Below are positions 44,269 to 53,035 of a stretch of DNA of 64,000 bases, one piece after another. Positions within the stretch are counted from its first letter, which is position 1; each line of letters opens with the position of its first letter. The notes beneath the pieces were generated by a model, which did not search any database, had not been told where the DNA came from, and was given only the letters and a program-made list of their open reading frames with translations. Source of the DNA: Myxococcota bacterium (GTDB lineage Bacteria; Myxococcota_A; Polyangia; Polyangiales; Polyangiaceae); NCBI GenBank assembly GCA_963169915.1, contig CAUJEM010000108.1, positions 1-64,000 on the forward strand, written 5' to 3'. The position numbers were made by a program, and so were the translations under genes.

Positions 44269-45471
44269 ATGACTGACCCGCGCCCCTCGAGCCCCGTCAC
44301 CCTGCACCTCTTTGGCCGCACGGATGTCGGCCAGATCCGCGAGCACAACGAGGACAATTTCCTCGTCGCCAACCTCACGCGCAAGAGCCGCAGCCTGGCG
44401 GAGGCCGACCGCCGCCAAGAGGTCGGTCAAGACGGCATCGTGCTCGGCGTCTGCGACGGCATGGGGGGCGCCGCCGCTGGAGAGGTCGCCAGCCAGCTGG
44501 CGGTCGACACCATCTACGAGCGGCTCAGCGCCGCCCAGGCCCCGAGAGATCACGACGAGCTCGCGCAGCGGCTCGTTCACGCGGTGGAGGAGGCCGGCGC
44601 GCGCATCTTCGCCGAGGCACGCGCGGACCGCTCACGGCGCGGGATGGGCACGACCTCGACGGTCGCCGCCTTGATGGATCGGCGGCTGTTCGTCGCGCAG
44701 GTGGGGGACAGCCGCGCCTACATGCTGCGCGGCGACACCTTCAAGCAGATCAGCCGTGATCAATCCCTGGTCACGCAGCTCATCGAGGCCGGGCAGCTCA
44801 CCGAAGAGGAAGCCGAGACCTTCGAGCACAACAACATCATCCTCCAGGCGCTCGGCACGTCCGAGACGGTGCAAGTCGACCTGACCTTCATCGACCTGTG
44901 CGAGGGTGACACCCTGCTCATCTGCTCGGATGGGCTCTCCGGCATGGTGAAGAACACGGAGATGCGAGAGGTGCTGCTCGGCACGCCGGATCCCGTGGAG
45001 GCGTGCCGCGTCCTCATCGAGAAGGCCAACCAAGCGGGCGGCCACGACAACATCACGGTCATCGTGGCGCGCTTCTCCGGCACGCTCCCCCCTGCGTCCG
45101 AGACGGAGCCGCCCATCGGCTACCTCAAGTACACCTTCGCCGACACCCCCGCGCCGCCCCGCGGGGAGTCCACTCGGCCCTCCCAAGCCACCGTCCGAGA
45201 GGTCCCGAGGGCGTCGATCCCCTCGGAGCCGCCGGGTGGCCGCAAGTTTCGGGTCGGCGCCACGATGGTGGGCATGGTCGGTGACCTCGGGGCCGATGAC
45301 ACCCGCTCGGAGGTCCCTCGCCCGCGCAGCTCCGCCCCGCCGCCCGTCTTCGACACCCTCACCGATCCCGTGGACATCCCCACCACGGGCATGCCCCCCA
45401 AGACGGTCGGGGTGTTGCTGCTCGTCAGTCTGGTCGTGGTCGGCGTGCTCGGCTTCTGGCTGCTCCGCTGA
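44269..45471 (+). CDS. PP2C-type Ser/Thr protein phosphatase with C-terminal membrane anchor
   Basis: A 400-residue protein. The catalytic domain (about 10-270) has all PPM metal motifs: GQIREHNEDN, GVCDGMGGAAAGE, VAQVGDSRAYM, CSDGLSG and GGHDNITVI. A Pro/Ser/Thr-rich linker leads to a single C-terminal transmembrane helix (VGVLLLVSLVVVGVLGFWLL). It likely reverses phosphorylation by the Hanks kinases of the window or genome. It is in an operon with the FHA protein, giving a phosphothreonine-reader and eraser pair. Confidence 0.95.
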   Translation: MTDPRPSSPVTLHLFGRTDVGQIREHNEDNFLVANLTRKSRSLAEADRRQEVGQDGIVLGVCDGMGGAAAGEVASQLAVDTIYERLSAAQAPRDHDELAQRLVHAVEEAGARIFAEARADRSRRGMGTTSTVAALMDRRLFVAQVGDSRAYMLRGDTFKQISRDQSLVTQLIEAGQLTEEEAETFEHNNIILQALGTSETVQVDLTFIDLCEGDTLLICSDGLSGMVKNTEMREVLLGTPDPVEACRVLIEKANQAGGHDNITVIVARFSGTLPPASETEPPIGYLKYTFADTPAPPRGESTRPSQATVREVPRASIPSEPPGGRKFRVGATMVGMVGDLGADDTRSEVPRPRSSAPPPVFDTLTDPVDIPTTGMPPKTVGVLLLVSLVVVGVLGFWLLR

Positions 45472-45543
45472 CCCGCTCGGCGCCAGGGCGCGCCGCGCTC
45501 ACCCACACCTTGCGACGCGGGCGCCCGTAGCTATGTAGCCAGG

Positions 45544-46182
45544 ATGGTAACCCAAGTATCGGAGCAGTCCTTCGAGCGCGACGTCCTGATGAGCGAGCTC
45601 CCGGTGCTGCTGGAGTTCGGAGCCACCTGGTGTGGCCCCTGTAAGGCGGTGGCGCCCGAGCTGGAGGAGCTCTCGAAGGAGCTCGAGGGCAAGGCTCGGG
45701 TCGTCACGGTGGACATCGACCAGTCTCCGAACCTCGCGCGGGAGATGGGGGTCCGCTCCGTCCCCACCTTCGTGGTCTTCCATCAAGGTCAGCCGGTCAC
45801 CGGCAAGGTGGGCGCGCTCCGCAAGGCTCAGCTCCGGGAGCTGATCGAGCCGCTGCTCCCGCGCGCCGCGGGGGCGCTCAAGCCGCTCGAGGTCGCCCAG
45901 CTCCTCAAGCAAGGCCGGGTCAGCCTGGTGGACACCCGCGAGGCCGCCGTGTTCGCGCGAGCGCACCTCCCTGGCGCTGCCCACCTCCCGCTCGAGGAGA
46001 TCGAGACCCGCCTGGCCGAGCTGCACATGCTGCCGGGCGCGCCCGTGCTCTACTGCCGGGCAGGAGACAAGGCGAAAGAGCTCGCCGGGACGCTCGCCAG
46101 CGCCGGCGTGCCCGTGAGCTTTCTCGAGGGCGGCGTCCTGGCGTGGGAAGGCGACGGGCTGCCGGTCGAGCGGCCCGACTGA
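45544..46182 (+). CDS. Thioredoxin-rhodanese fusion protein
   Basis: A protein of 212 residues without signal peptide. Residues 1-105 are a thioredoxin domain with the active site WCGPC (about 30-34) and the cis-Pro in VPTFVVF. Residues 115-212 are a rhodanese domain with DTREAAVFARAHLPGA and the active loop YCRAGDKAKELA; the Cys should accept a persulfide. The fusion could reduce persulfides or transfer sulfur under thioredoxin control. A TATGTA element lies six bases before the ATG. Confidence 0.92.
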   Translation: MVTQVSEQSFERDVLMSELPVLLEFGATWCGPCKAVAPELEELSKELEGKARVVTVDIDQSPNLAREMGVRSVPTFVVFHQGQPVTGKVGALRKAQLRELIEPLLPRAAGALKPLEVAQLLKQGRVSLVDTREAAVFARAHLPGAAHLPLEEIETRLAELHMLPGAPVLYCRAGDKAKELAGTLASAGVPVSFLEGGVLAWEGDGLPVERPD

Positions 46183-46194
46183 GCGACGCTCGGC

Positions 46195-47457
46195 TCACTC
46201 TGGCGGCAGCGCCGCCAAGGCCGCGCTGAGGATCTGGCGCAGTGGCACCCCGTGCTCGGCCGCGAGCTGAGCGCAGACCTCGTACTCGGGCTTCGCCTGG
46301 GGCGGGCCATACTCCCCCTCGGAGATCTTGACGGGCACCGTCCCGTACGGCGTCTGCACGAGGACGATGCGCCGCGGGCGCGTGATCCTCGTGACCTCGT
46401 AGGTCCGCACCCCGAGGGAGCTGGTCTCCGCGAGGAGACAGCGCGCGACGCGCTCCCGGGCGGTCTGCGTGCTCAGCGCCGACACGGTGAGCGCGGGGCG
46501 CCCCTTCTTCATCACGATGGGCGTGGCCCAGGCGTCGAGCGCCCCTTCGGCGAGCAGGCGCTGCAGCGTGTAGCTGGCGACCTCTCCGGTCAGGTCGTCG
46601 ACGTTCGCCTCCAGGACGACGAGCGGCGGCTCCACCGCCGCGGGCGCGGTGGAGTCTCCGAGCACGACCCGGAGGGCATTGGGCCGATCCGGGAGCGCGC
46701 GGGAGCCCGCGCCCCAGCCCACGGCGTCGACGGCGAAGCTGGGCCAGCGCTCGAAGCGCTGCGCCACCGTCGCCAAGAGCGCGGCGCCCGTGGGCGTCAC
46801 CAGCTCCCCCTCGATGCCGGCGTCGTAGGTGGGGACCCCGCGCAGGCACAGCAGGGTGGCCGGCGCCGGGAGCGGGAGCACCCCATGCTGACAGCGCACG
46901 ACGCCGCGCCCGAGCGGGAGCGGGCTGACCACCACCCGAGCCTCCAGGTGGGCGAGACTGGCCACCGCCCCTACGATGTCGACGAGCGCATCGACCCCGC
47001 CGACTTCGTGGAAGTGCACCTCCGCCACCGGGACGCGGTGCACCTGCGCCTCCGCCTCAGCGAGCCGCTGGAACACCGCGCGCGCCAAGCGCTTGACCTC
47101 GGGCCCCAGCGACGACTCGCTGAGGAGCCGGTCGATGACGGCGTGAGAGCGCGCCGGCTGTGGCTCCTCGACGAGGACCTCGAAGCGCGTGGCGCCGATG
47201 GCCTGGACGAAGCCGCGCGAGACGTGCAGCCGCACCCCGCGCAGCCCGAGGGCGTCCACCGCCGCCTGGACGACGCCCAGCGGGACCCCCAGATCGAGCA
47301 GCGCCGCGTTGATCATGTCCCCCGCCGCGCCGCTCTGGGCGTCGAAGAAGAGGAGCTGGCCACGCCCCCGACCGCTCGGCAGCTCCGCGCGCTGCGCCAG
47401 CGCGTGCGCCGAGACGGGGAGGGCGGCGGCCGGGTGCAGCGCGCGAGGGTGGGTCAC
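46195..47457 (-). CDS. larC: LarC, nickel insertion into the pyridinium-bisthiocarboxylate cofactor
   Basis: A protein of 420 residues, full-length, encoded in one frame (LarC1 and LarC2 parts joined). The hallmark N-terminus LLFFDAQSGAAGDMINAALLDLG and EVHFHEVGGVDALVDIVGA are intact, as are LEANVDDLTGE and PIVMKKGRPA of the second half. LarC puts nickel into the pincer cofactor first found in lactate racemase. GTG start overlaps the LarB stop (GTGA). LarE and a LarA-type enzyme are not in the window. Confidence 0.94.
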   Translation of the reverse strand: MTHPRALHPAAALPVSAHALAQRAELPSGRGRGQLLFFDAQSGAAGDMINAALLDLGVPLGVVQAAVDALGLRGVRLHVSRGFVQAIGATRFEVLVEEPQPARSHAVIDRLLSESSLGPEVKRLARAVFQRLAEAEAQVHRVPVAEVHFHEVGGVDALVDIVGAVASLAHLEARVVVSPLPLGRGVVRCQHGVLPLPAPATLLCLRGVPTYDAGIEGELVTPTGAALLATVAQRFERWPSFAVDAVGWGAGSRALPDRPNALRVVLGDSTAPAAVEPPLVVLEANVDDLTGEVASYTLQRLLAEGALDAWATPIVMKKGRPALTVSALSTQTARERVARCLLAETSSLGVRTYEVTRITRPRRIVLVQTPYGTVPVKISEGEYGPPQAKPEYEVCAQLAAEHGVPLRQILSAALAALPPE

Positions 47458-48230
47458 GGCGACGCCTCCGCCGAGCGGCCGCGCCCCTCGAGCATGCGCG
47501 TCACCGCGAGCGCCGCACCAAAGCCGTTGTCGATGTTGACCACCGTGAGCCCCGAGCTACACGCCGTGAGCATCCCGAAGAGCGGCGTCAGGCCGCCGAG
47601 CGCCGTCCCGTAGCCCACCGACGTCGGGACCGCCACCACCGGCGCCGACACCAGGCCACCGACCACGCTAGCGAGCGCGCCTTCCATCCCCGCGATGACG
47701 ATGAGGGCGGGCGCGCTGCGCAGCCGCGGGAGCGCCGCGAGCAGCCGCTGGAGCCCCGCCACCCCGACGTCGTAGACGCGGTCGACGTCATAGTGATGGT
47801 GCGTGAGCGTCACGCAGGCCTCCTCCGCGACGGGGATGTCGCTGGTCCCTGCCGTCACGACCGCCACCGGCGCCAGGCCGCGCTCGACGTGGCGCGGGCT
47901 CGGCGCCACCAGCGCCCGGGCGGTGGCCTCATAGCGCAGCGCCGGCTCCAGGCGCTGGACGGCCTCCGCCTTGGCGGCGTCGACCCGCGTGACCAACGCA
48001 CCCTGTCCAGCCGCGATGAGCTTGGCGGTGATGCCGGCGATCTGCGCCGGCGTCTTGCCCTCACCGAAGACGACCTCGGCGTGTCCCTGACGTAGCGCTC
48101 GGTGGTGATCCACCCGCGCGTAGCCCAAGTCCTCGAAGGGGAGTCGCTCCAGCGCCGCGAGCGCGCTGTCCACCGACACCCCCCGCGAGGCGACCGCCGT
48201 CAGGAGCTCGCGCAGTTGCTCGGTGTCCAT
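47454..48230 (-). CDS. larB: LarB, pyridinium-3,5-biscarboxylic acid mononucleotide synthase
   Basis: A 258-residue protein with a C-terminal AIR carboxylase-like (PurE-like) domain. Motifs VVTAGTSDIPVAEEA, YDVGVAGLQRLL, GMEGALASVVGGL and SVGYGTALGG are diagnostic. LarB carboxylates and hydrolyses nicotinic acid adenine dinucleotide as the first step of the nickel-pincer cofactor. ATG 48230 is preferred to a TTG at 48239. A CATAAT element lies 14 bases upstream. Confidence 0.94.
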   Translation of the reverse strand: MDTEQLRELLTAVASRGVSVDSALAALERLPFEDLGYARVDHHRALRQGHAEVVFGEGKTPAQIAGITAKLIAAGQGALVTRVDAAKAEAVQRLEPALRYEATARALVAPSPRHVERGLAPVAVVTAGTSDIPVAEEACVTLTHHHYDVDRVYDVGVAGLQRLLAALPRLRSAPALIVIAGMEGALASVVGGLVSAPVVAVPTSVGYGTALGGLTPLFGMLTACSSGLTVVNIDNGFGAALAVTRMLEGRGRSAEASP

Positions 48231-48244
48231 GGCAGGCAAGGGAT

Positions 48245-48250
48245 ATTATG
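48245..48250 (-). promoter_or_regulatory. -10-like element of larB-larC
   Basis: Minus strand GCTCATAATATCC has CATAAT, five of six bases of TATAAT, 14 bases before the ATG of larB. It stands out as AT-rich against the surroundings. No -35 is evident. Confidence 0.4.
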
Positions 48251-48318
48251 AGCCGCCCCTCCTGTCGAACGCGCCGCGGCGCTTCCCGAGGTGCACGAGG
48301 CGTGGTTTGCTCCGCCCC

Positions 48319-48876
48319 GTGCCCGCCTCTCTGGTGCCGCTGCTTGGATTTCTGATGGGGCTCGGTCTGGCCTGGGTGGCCGCGCCACCAGCGCGCACCG
48401 CCCGAGCCCAGCAGGGCACCGCCACCTGGGCCATCCTCGGGGTCTTCGGCTTCGCCGTCTTGGCCCCGTACTGCGCCTTTTTTCTGAGCTTTGCGCCAGA
48501 TTGGAGCTTCGCTTACCTCGTGGACACCGAGCGGCTGCCCCAGTACCTGCTGCTGCTCGTGCCGCTGCTGGCCGGCGCCTCGGTGACCATGGGCTACCTC
48601 GTGGGGCAGCCCGCCGCGACGCAGGGGCGCCTCGGCAAGCTCCTCCGGCTCGCCGCCGCCCCGTCCCTGCTGCTGCTGCTGCTGCTCGCCGCCACGCTGA
48701 CGCGCCTGCGCGTCGACGCCAGCTATCCCCAGTACCACGGTGACTTCGGCCGGCGGAGCGTCATGGCGTCGCCGCTGGGCGCCGCGCTCGTGTGGTTCGA
48801 CGCGGCCCTCCTGCTCGGGCTGCTGAGCACCGCCGGGGCCCTCCGCGGCTACGCGGCTCGACCCCGGGGTGATTGA
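48319..48876 (+). CDS. Membrane protein of unknown function, four helices
   Basis: A 185-residue protein beginning at GTG 48319 (the frame is open from 48223, but that part is not hydrophobic and overlaps larB). Four hydrophobic segments are visible: LVPLLGFLMGLGLAWVAAP, AILGVFGFAVLAPYCAFFL, YLLLLVPLLAGASVTMGYL and a Leu-rich run (LLRLAAAPSLLLLLLL), with a fifth weaker one at the end. No family is recognised. The pmbA-like gene follows after 31 bases. Confidence 0.7.
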   Translation: MPASLVPLLGFLMGLGLAWVAAPPARTARAQQGTATWAILGVFGFAVLAPYCAFFLSFAPDWSFAYLVDTERLPQYLLLLVPLLAGASVTMGYLVGQPAATQGRLGKLLRLAAAPSLLLLLLLAATLTRLRVDASYPQYHGDFGRRSVMASPLGAALVWFDAALLLGLLSTAGALRGYAARPRGD

Positions 48877-48907
48877 CGGCGCTGGCTCGCCGCGAAAGAT
48901 TGCGCGC

Positions 48908-50272
48908 ATGTCCGATCCTGAAAGCCAGCAGCTCCTCGACCTGGCCTCGCGCGTGGTCGAGCGGTCGCGCGCCCTCGGCGCGGAGGTGGCGGAGGCCACG
49001 GCGCGCTCCGGCTGGGAGCTGAGCGTCCGGGTGCGGCTCGGGGAGACGGAAATGGTGGAGGAGGCCGGGACTCGAAGCGTCTCGCTGCGCGTGATGCGGG
49101 GCGGGCGTGTGGCCCTCACCGCCACGAGCGATCTCTCCGCCGACGGGCTCGAGCGCTGCGTCTCGGACGCCCTGATGTTGGTCGAGCTCTCGGAGCCCGA
49201 TCCCTTCGCAGGGCCCGCGCCGTCTGAGCTGCTGTGCGCGCCGCCCCACCCCGAGCTGGAGCTGTTCGACGAGTCGCTGGCGGCCATCGACGCGGAGCTC
49301 GCCATCGCCTGGGCCAAGCAGGCCGAGGCGGCCGCGCTCGGCTACGATCCTCGCCTCACCTTGAGCGAGGGCGCCAGCTTCTCGCGGGTCTCGGGGACCA
49401 GCGCGCTCGTGCTCTCCTCGGGCTTCGCCGCCACCCAGCGCGGCTCCTACGCCTCGCTCGTGGTGACGCCCCTCGCTGAGGACGAGGGCGGCAAGCGACG
49501 CCGTGGCTACCACTGGACGGCCAAGCGCCACCTCGCGGATTTAGAGGACCGCGAGGAGGTCGGCCGGGAGGCAGCGCGCCGCACGCTCGCCAAGCTTGGC
49601 GCCCGAAAGATCCCGACGACGGAGTGCCCCATCGTGTTCGATCCGGACGTCGCTCGTGGCCTCATCGGCACCTTCGCCGGCTGCATCACGGGCGGCGCCA
49701 TCTGGCGGAAGGCGAGCTACCTCGTGGGGCGTGTCGGCACCCAGGTCGCCAGCCCCCTCGTCACCTTGGTCGATGATCCGCTCATCCGTCGAGCCCCAGG
49801 CTCACGCGCCTACGATGGCGAAGGCTTGAGGGCGCGGCAGAACGTGGTGGTGCGGGAGGGCCGCCTCGAGACCTACCTCCTCGACAGCTACTCGGCCCGC
49901 AAGCTCGGCTTGGAGTCCACCGCCAGCGCAGTGCGCAGCGGCGGGAGCGTCGGGGCGGGCACCAGCAACTTCATCCTCCGGCCCGGCACCTCGTCGCGGG
50001 AGGAGCTCATCGCCAGCACCCCCAGCGGGCTCTACGTGACGGAGATGATGGGCTTCGGCTTCAACGCCCTGACCGGGGATTACTCCCGTGGCGCCTCCGG
50101 CTTCGCCATCGAAGACGGACAGCTCACCTATCCGGTCAGTGAGGTCACCGTCTCGTCTACCCTGGACGCCATGCTCCACCAGGTAGACGCCGTCGCCAGC
50201 GATCTCGACCTACGGACGGCGACCGCAGCGCCTACGCTCCGCGTGGCCAGCATGACGGTCGCCGGCACCTGA
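48908..50272 (+). CDS. TldE/PmbA-type metalloprotease subunit
   Basis: A protein of 454 residues with the TldD/PmbA domain architecture. No HExxH motif is present, which separates TldE (PmbA) from the catalytic TldD. Conserved elements include EMVEEAGTRSVSLRVM, GEGLRARQNVVVREGRLETY, GAGTSNFILRPG and YVTEMMGFGFNALTGDYSRGASG (over about 387-409). TldD/E degrade unfolded peptides and process ribosomally made peptides such as microcin B17. TldD is not in the window. ATG 48908 is chosen over 48869. Confidence 0.9.
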   Translation: MSDPESQQLLDLASRVVERSRALGAEVAEATARSGWELSVRVRLGETEMVEEAGTRSVSLRVMRGGRVALTATSDLSADGLERCVSDALMLVELSEPDPFAGPAPSELLCAPPHPELELFDESLAAIDAELAIAWAKQAEAAALGYDPRLTLSEGASFSRVSGTSALVLSSGFAATQRGSYASLVVTPLAEDEGGKRRRGYHWTAKRHLADLEDREEVGREAARRTLAKLGARKIPTTECPIVFDPDVARGLIGTFAGCITGGAIWRKASYLVGRVGTQVASPLVTLVDDPLIRRAPGSRAYDGEGLRARQNVVVREGRLETYLLDSYSARKLGLESTASAVRSGGSVGAGTSNFILRPGTSSREELIASTPSGLYVTEMMGFGFNALTGDYSRGASGFAIEDGQLTYPVSEVTVSSTLDAMLHQVDAVASDLDLRTATAAPTLRVASMTVAGT

Positions 50273-50338
50273 GGCCGCGCGGCCGCCGTCACCCCTCGAC
50301 GGTGGACTTCTGCCCGCCTCCGCGGGATACGCGAGGCC

Positions 50339-51040
50339 ATGAGCCTACGAGGTCGTGCCGCGGTGGTCACCGGAGGAGCGCGCGGGATCGGCCGCGCCAT
50401 CGTCGACGCCTTGGTCGAGCAGAGCGTCCAGGTCTTCGTCTTCGATCGTGAAGCGGGACCGGCCCGCGCCGGGGTCGAGCACCGGCACGTCGACGTGGCC
50501 GACGCCGCCTCGGTGGCGGCCGCCGTCGAGGGCCTCCCGGACGCGACCACGCTGCTCGTGAACAACGCCGGCATCACGCGCGACAAGAGCCTCGGCAAGC
50601 TCACCGACGACGACTGGCGCTCGGTCCTGGACGTCAACCTCACCGGCGCCTTCCACCTGGTGCGCGCCCTGGCCCCCCGCATGCGGGCCGCGGGCCATGG
50701 GCGGATCGTCAACATCAGCAGCATCAACGGCCTGCGCGGTAAGTTCGGGCAGAGCAACTATGCCGCCTCCAAGGCGGGGCTCATCGGGCTGACCAAGGCG
50801 GTCGCCAAGGAGCTGGGTCCGAAGGGAGTGACGGTGAACGCCGTCGCCCCCGGGATGGTGCTCACGGAGATGAGCTTGGCGCTTCCGGAGGAGTTCCGAG
50901 AGCGCGCACTGGCGGAGGCCGCGCTCCCCGCGTTGCCCACCGCGGAGGACGTCGCGAGCGCCGTGCTCTTTCTCCTCTCGGACGCGGCGCGCTGCATCAC
51001 GGGGGAGGTCCTCCGCGTGGACTCTGGCCAGTACATCTGA
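50339..51040 (+). CDS. FabG-like short-chain dehydrogenase/reductase
   Basis: A 233-residue classical SDR. The cofactor motif TGGARGIGRA (11-20), NNAG (75-78) and the catalytic Ser128, Tyr141 and Lys145 (YAASK) are present. Closest in pattern to 3-oxoacyl-ACP or acetoacetyl-CoA reductases (FabG/PhaB). Distant from the ACP-KS genes at the left end, so a link with them is only speculative. Single gene, ATG start. Confidence 0.9.
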   Translation: MSLRGRAAVVTGGARGIGRAIVDALVEQSVQVFVFDREAGPARAGVEHRHVDVADAASVAAAVEGLPDATTLLVNNAGITRDKSLGKLTDDDWRSVLDVNLTGAFHLVRALAPRMRAAGHGRIVNISSINGLRGKFGQSNYAASKAGLIGLTKAVAKELGPKGVTVNAVAPGMVLTEMSLALPEEFRERALAEAALPALPTAEDVASAVLFLLSDAARCITGEVLRVDSGQYI

Positions 51041-51245
51041 GCGTCACGGGAGCACGCGGCTCGCCACACGGCATCCGAAATGGCCTCACACCGCGCTCAG
51101 AGCTCCCCTGATCCGTCACGCGCTGACGCCTCCGCGACGACGGCCACCCCATGACGGGCAGCGACGACGGCGATGACTGCGGCGAGCTGCTCACCGAGGC
51201 GCGCCGCTCGCTCGAGCCTGGAGCGCCACGGCGCGCGCCGGCGAC

Positions 51246-52124
51246 TCAGCGCCGCACGCCGTCCACGAGCTCCAGGAAGTTCTCTGACAGGACCCGAGCG
51301 CGTCCCGCCTCCGTGACGGGTAGCCGCTCGACCCAGCCGCGGATGGCCGCGTAGTCGTAGCTGCCGTCGGGCTCGTGAAAGCCGTAGGGGGCGTCCGTGC
51401 CGTAGAGGCAGCGCTCGGGGCCCATCGCCGCCACCGCGGCGCGCACGAGCGCCTCGTCCAGGTAGGGGCTCGACAGATCGACGTGGAGGTTGGGGGCGCG
51501 CGCACGGTGCGCCCACAGGCGCTGGAAATGGGGGAACCCGGCGTGCGCGGCGATGAGGCGGAGCTTGGGGAAGCGCGCCGCGAGCTCCACGTAGTCTCCA
51601 CGCCGTCCAAACCCGAGGTGCACGAGCACCGGGAGCCGGAGCTGCTCGCAGCGGCCCAAGATCGGGTGGAGCGCGCTCGTGCGGTAGTCGTGCCAGTGGG
51701 GGTGCAGCTTGACGCCGACCATGCCCGGCACGTGCCGCCAGCGCTCGAGCTCCTCCAGCGGCTCCGACGGCCCGCGCGGGTTGAGGAAGATCCACCCCCA
51801 GAAGCGGTCGGGGTGTGCCTGGACCGCCTGCGCGACGCTGGCGTTGTCCGGCTGCGCATCGATGGCGTACCGCCGCCACCCGAGCCGCAGGGTGCCTCGC
51901 GATCCAAGGGTGGCCCGGTGCGCCACCTCGGCGAGGGGGCGCCCCCAGTCACGCTGCAGGAGCACTCGCAGGAGCCGCAGCGCCCCCTCGGGCGTCCGCG
52001 GGAGCGGATCCAGCATGGTCGGGATGAGCACCACCCGCGCCACCCCAGCCGCGTCCAGCTTCCGCACCATCTCGCGCGTCCCCAGCATCCGGGGCTCATG
52101 GTGGGCGTGCATGTCGAGGATCAT
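51246..52124 (-). CDS. Amidohydrolase-2 family metal-dependent hydrolase
   Basis: A 292-residue TIM-barrel protein. It begins with the metal-binding H-x-H in ILDMHAHHEPR. GVKLHPHWHDY, LRLIAAHAGFPHF and the aspartate in LYGTDAPYGFH are typical of amidohydrolase-2 (ACMSD-like) enzymes, hydrolases or decarboxylases. The substrate cannot be predicted. AGGAG precedes the ATG at 52124. The 205 bases between it and the SDR gene hold nothing recognised. Confidence 0.88.
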   Translation of the reverse strand: MILDMHAHHEPRMLGTREMVRKLDAAGVARVVLIPTMLDPLPRTPEGALRLLRVLLQRDWGRPLAEVAHRATLGSRGTLRLGWRRYAIDAQPDNASVAQAVQAHPDRFWGWIFLNPRGPSEPLEELERWRHVPGMVGVKLHPHWHDYRTSALHPILGRCEQLRLPVLVHLGFGRRGDYVELAARFPKLRLIAAHAGFPHFQRLWAHRARAPNLHVDLSSPYLDEALVRAAVAAMGPERCLYGTDAPYGFHEPDGSYDYAAIRGWVERLPVTEAGRARVLSENFLELVDGVRR

Positions 52125-52213
52125 CGACGCTCTCCTGACGGCAGCGTAACCCCGACGCGCGGCGCGCCCTAGCCCCGCCTGGTCCTACGAGCGCGCCGCA
52201 GCGCGACGCTGGC

Positions 52214-53005
52214 TCAGCGCGCGCGAGCCGCGAGCCCGCGCGCCAAGAGCGCTTCCAGCGCGACGATGACGCGCTCCCGCGTCGACGCGACGACGCCCTC
52301 GTCCGTCGCCTCTCCTACAGTGGGGATGGGCTCCCCCACGTAGTAGTCGAAGCGGACTCGGCGCGGCGCGGGCAGCCAGAGGGGCGGCGCGTATTTGTCA
52401 TGCTGCATCATGCGGTTGAGCCCGCGCGCGAACCACCCCTCGCGCATCTGTTCCGTCGTGCGCACTTGGACGAACAGATCGTCGAGCCCGACGCAAGCGA
52501 CGGGGACGATGGGCACCTTCGCGCGCAGCGCGACCCGCGCAAACCCGCTGGCTCGCCCCCAGAACGGCCGCACCTGGTACTTCTGCTCGGGGCGCTTGAA
52601 GGTCTCACGCGCGCCGCCGGGGTAGACGAGCACCAGCTCTCCCCCCTGGAGGACGTCCACTGCCTGCTCCGGCTCGCCCTCGAGCATCCCCACGCTGTTA
52701 CAGTACACGCGGTAGACCGGCAGCTTGAAGACGAAGCGGTCCGCGAGCGGGCGCACCACGCGACCGCGCTCCTCGAAGACGTGCTTCATCACGAAGGCGG
52801 CATCCAGGCCGAAGGGCCCATGATTGCCGACCAGCAGCGCGCCGCCCTCTGCCGGGATCCGCTCGATGTCGTGGAAGCGGACCCGCAGGGCACGATCGAG
52901 CGGCGCGAGCGCTCGCGCGTGGCGCCGCACCTCGCCGAGATCGACGTCACGGAGGTAGCCGTGGCGCGCCCCGGCGAGCGCGGGCCAGACGTGAGCGAAG
53001 CGCAT
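52214..53005 (-). CDS. PlsC-like lysophospholipid acyltransferase
   Basis: A 263-residue protein with an acyltransferase pattern: VGNHGPFGLDAAFV corresponds to the NHxxxxD catalytic block (with one extra residue between His and Asp), and LVLVYPGGARETFK to the glycerol phosphate-binding block. The C-terminal VRFDYYVGEPI matches the final block. Similar enzymes acylate lysophospholipids or diacylglycerol. No strong membrane helix. A TATCAA element lies seven bases before the ATG. Confidence 0.85.
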   Translation of the reverse strand: MRFAHVWPALAGARHGYLRDVDLGEVRRHARALAPLDRALRVRFHDIERIPAEGGALLVGNHGPFGLDAAFVMKHVFEERGRVVRPLADRFVFKLPVYRVYCNSVGMLEGEPEQAVDVLQGGELVLVYPGGARETFKRPEQKYQVRPFWGRASGFARVALRAKVPIVPVACVGLDDLFVQVRTTEQMREGWFARGLNRMMQHDKYAPPLWLPAPRRVRFDYYVGEPIPTVGEATDEGVVASTRERVIVALEALLARGLAARAR

Positions 53006-53035
53006 GGCCTGCTTGATAGCACGCCGTGCGCTGGC

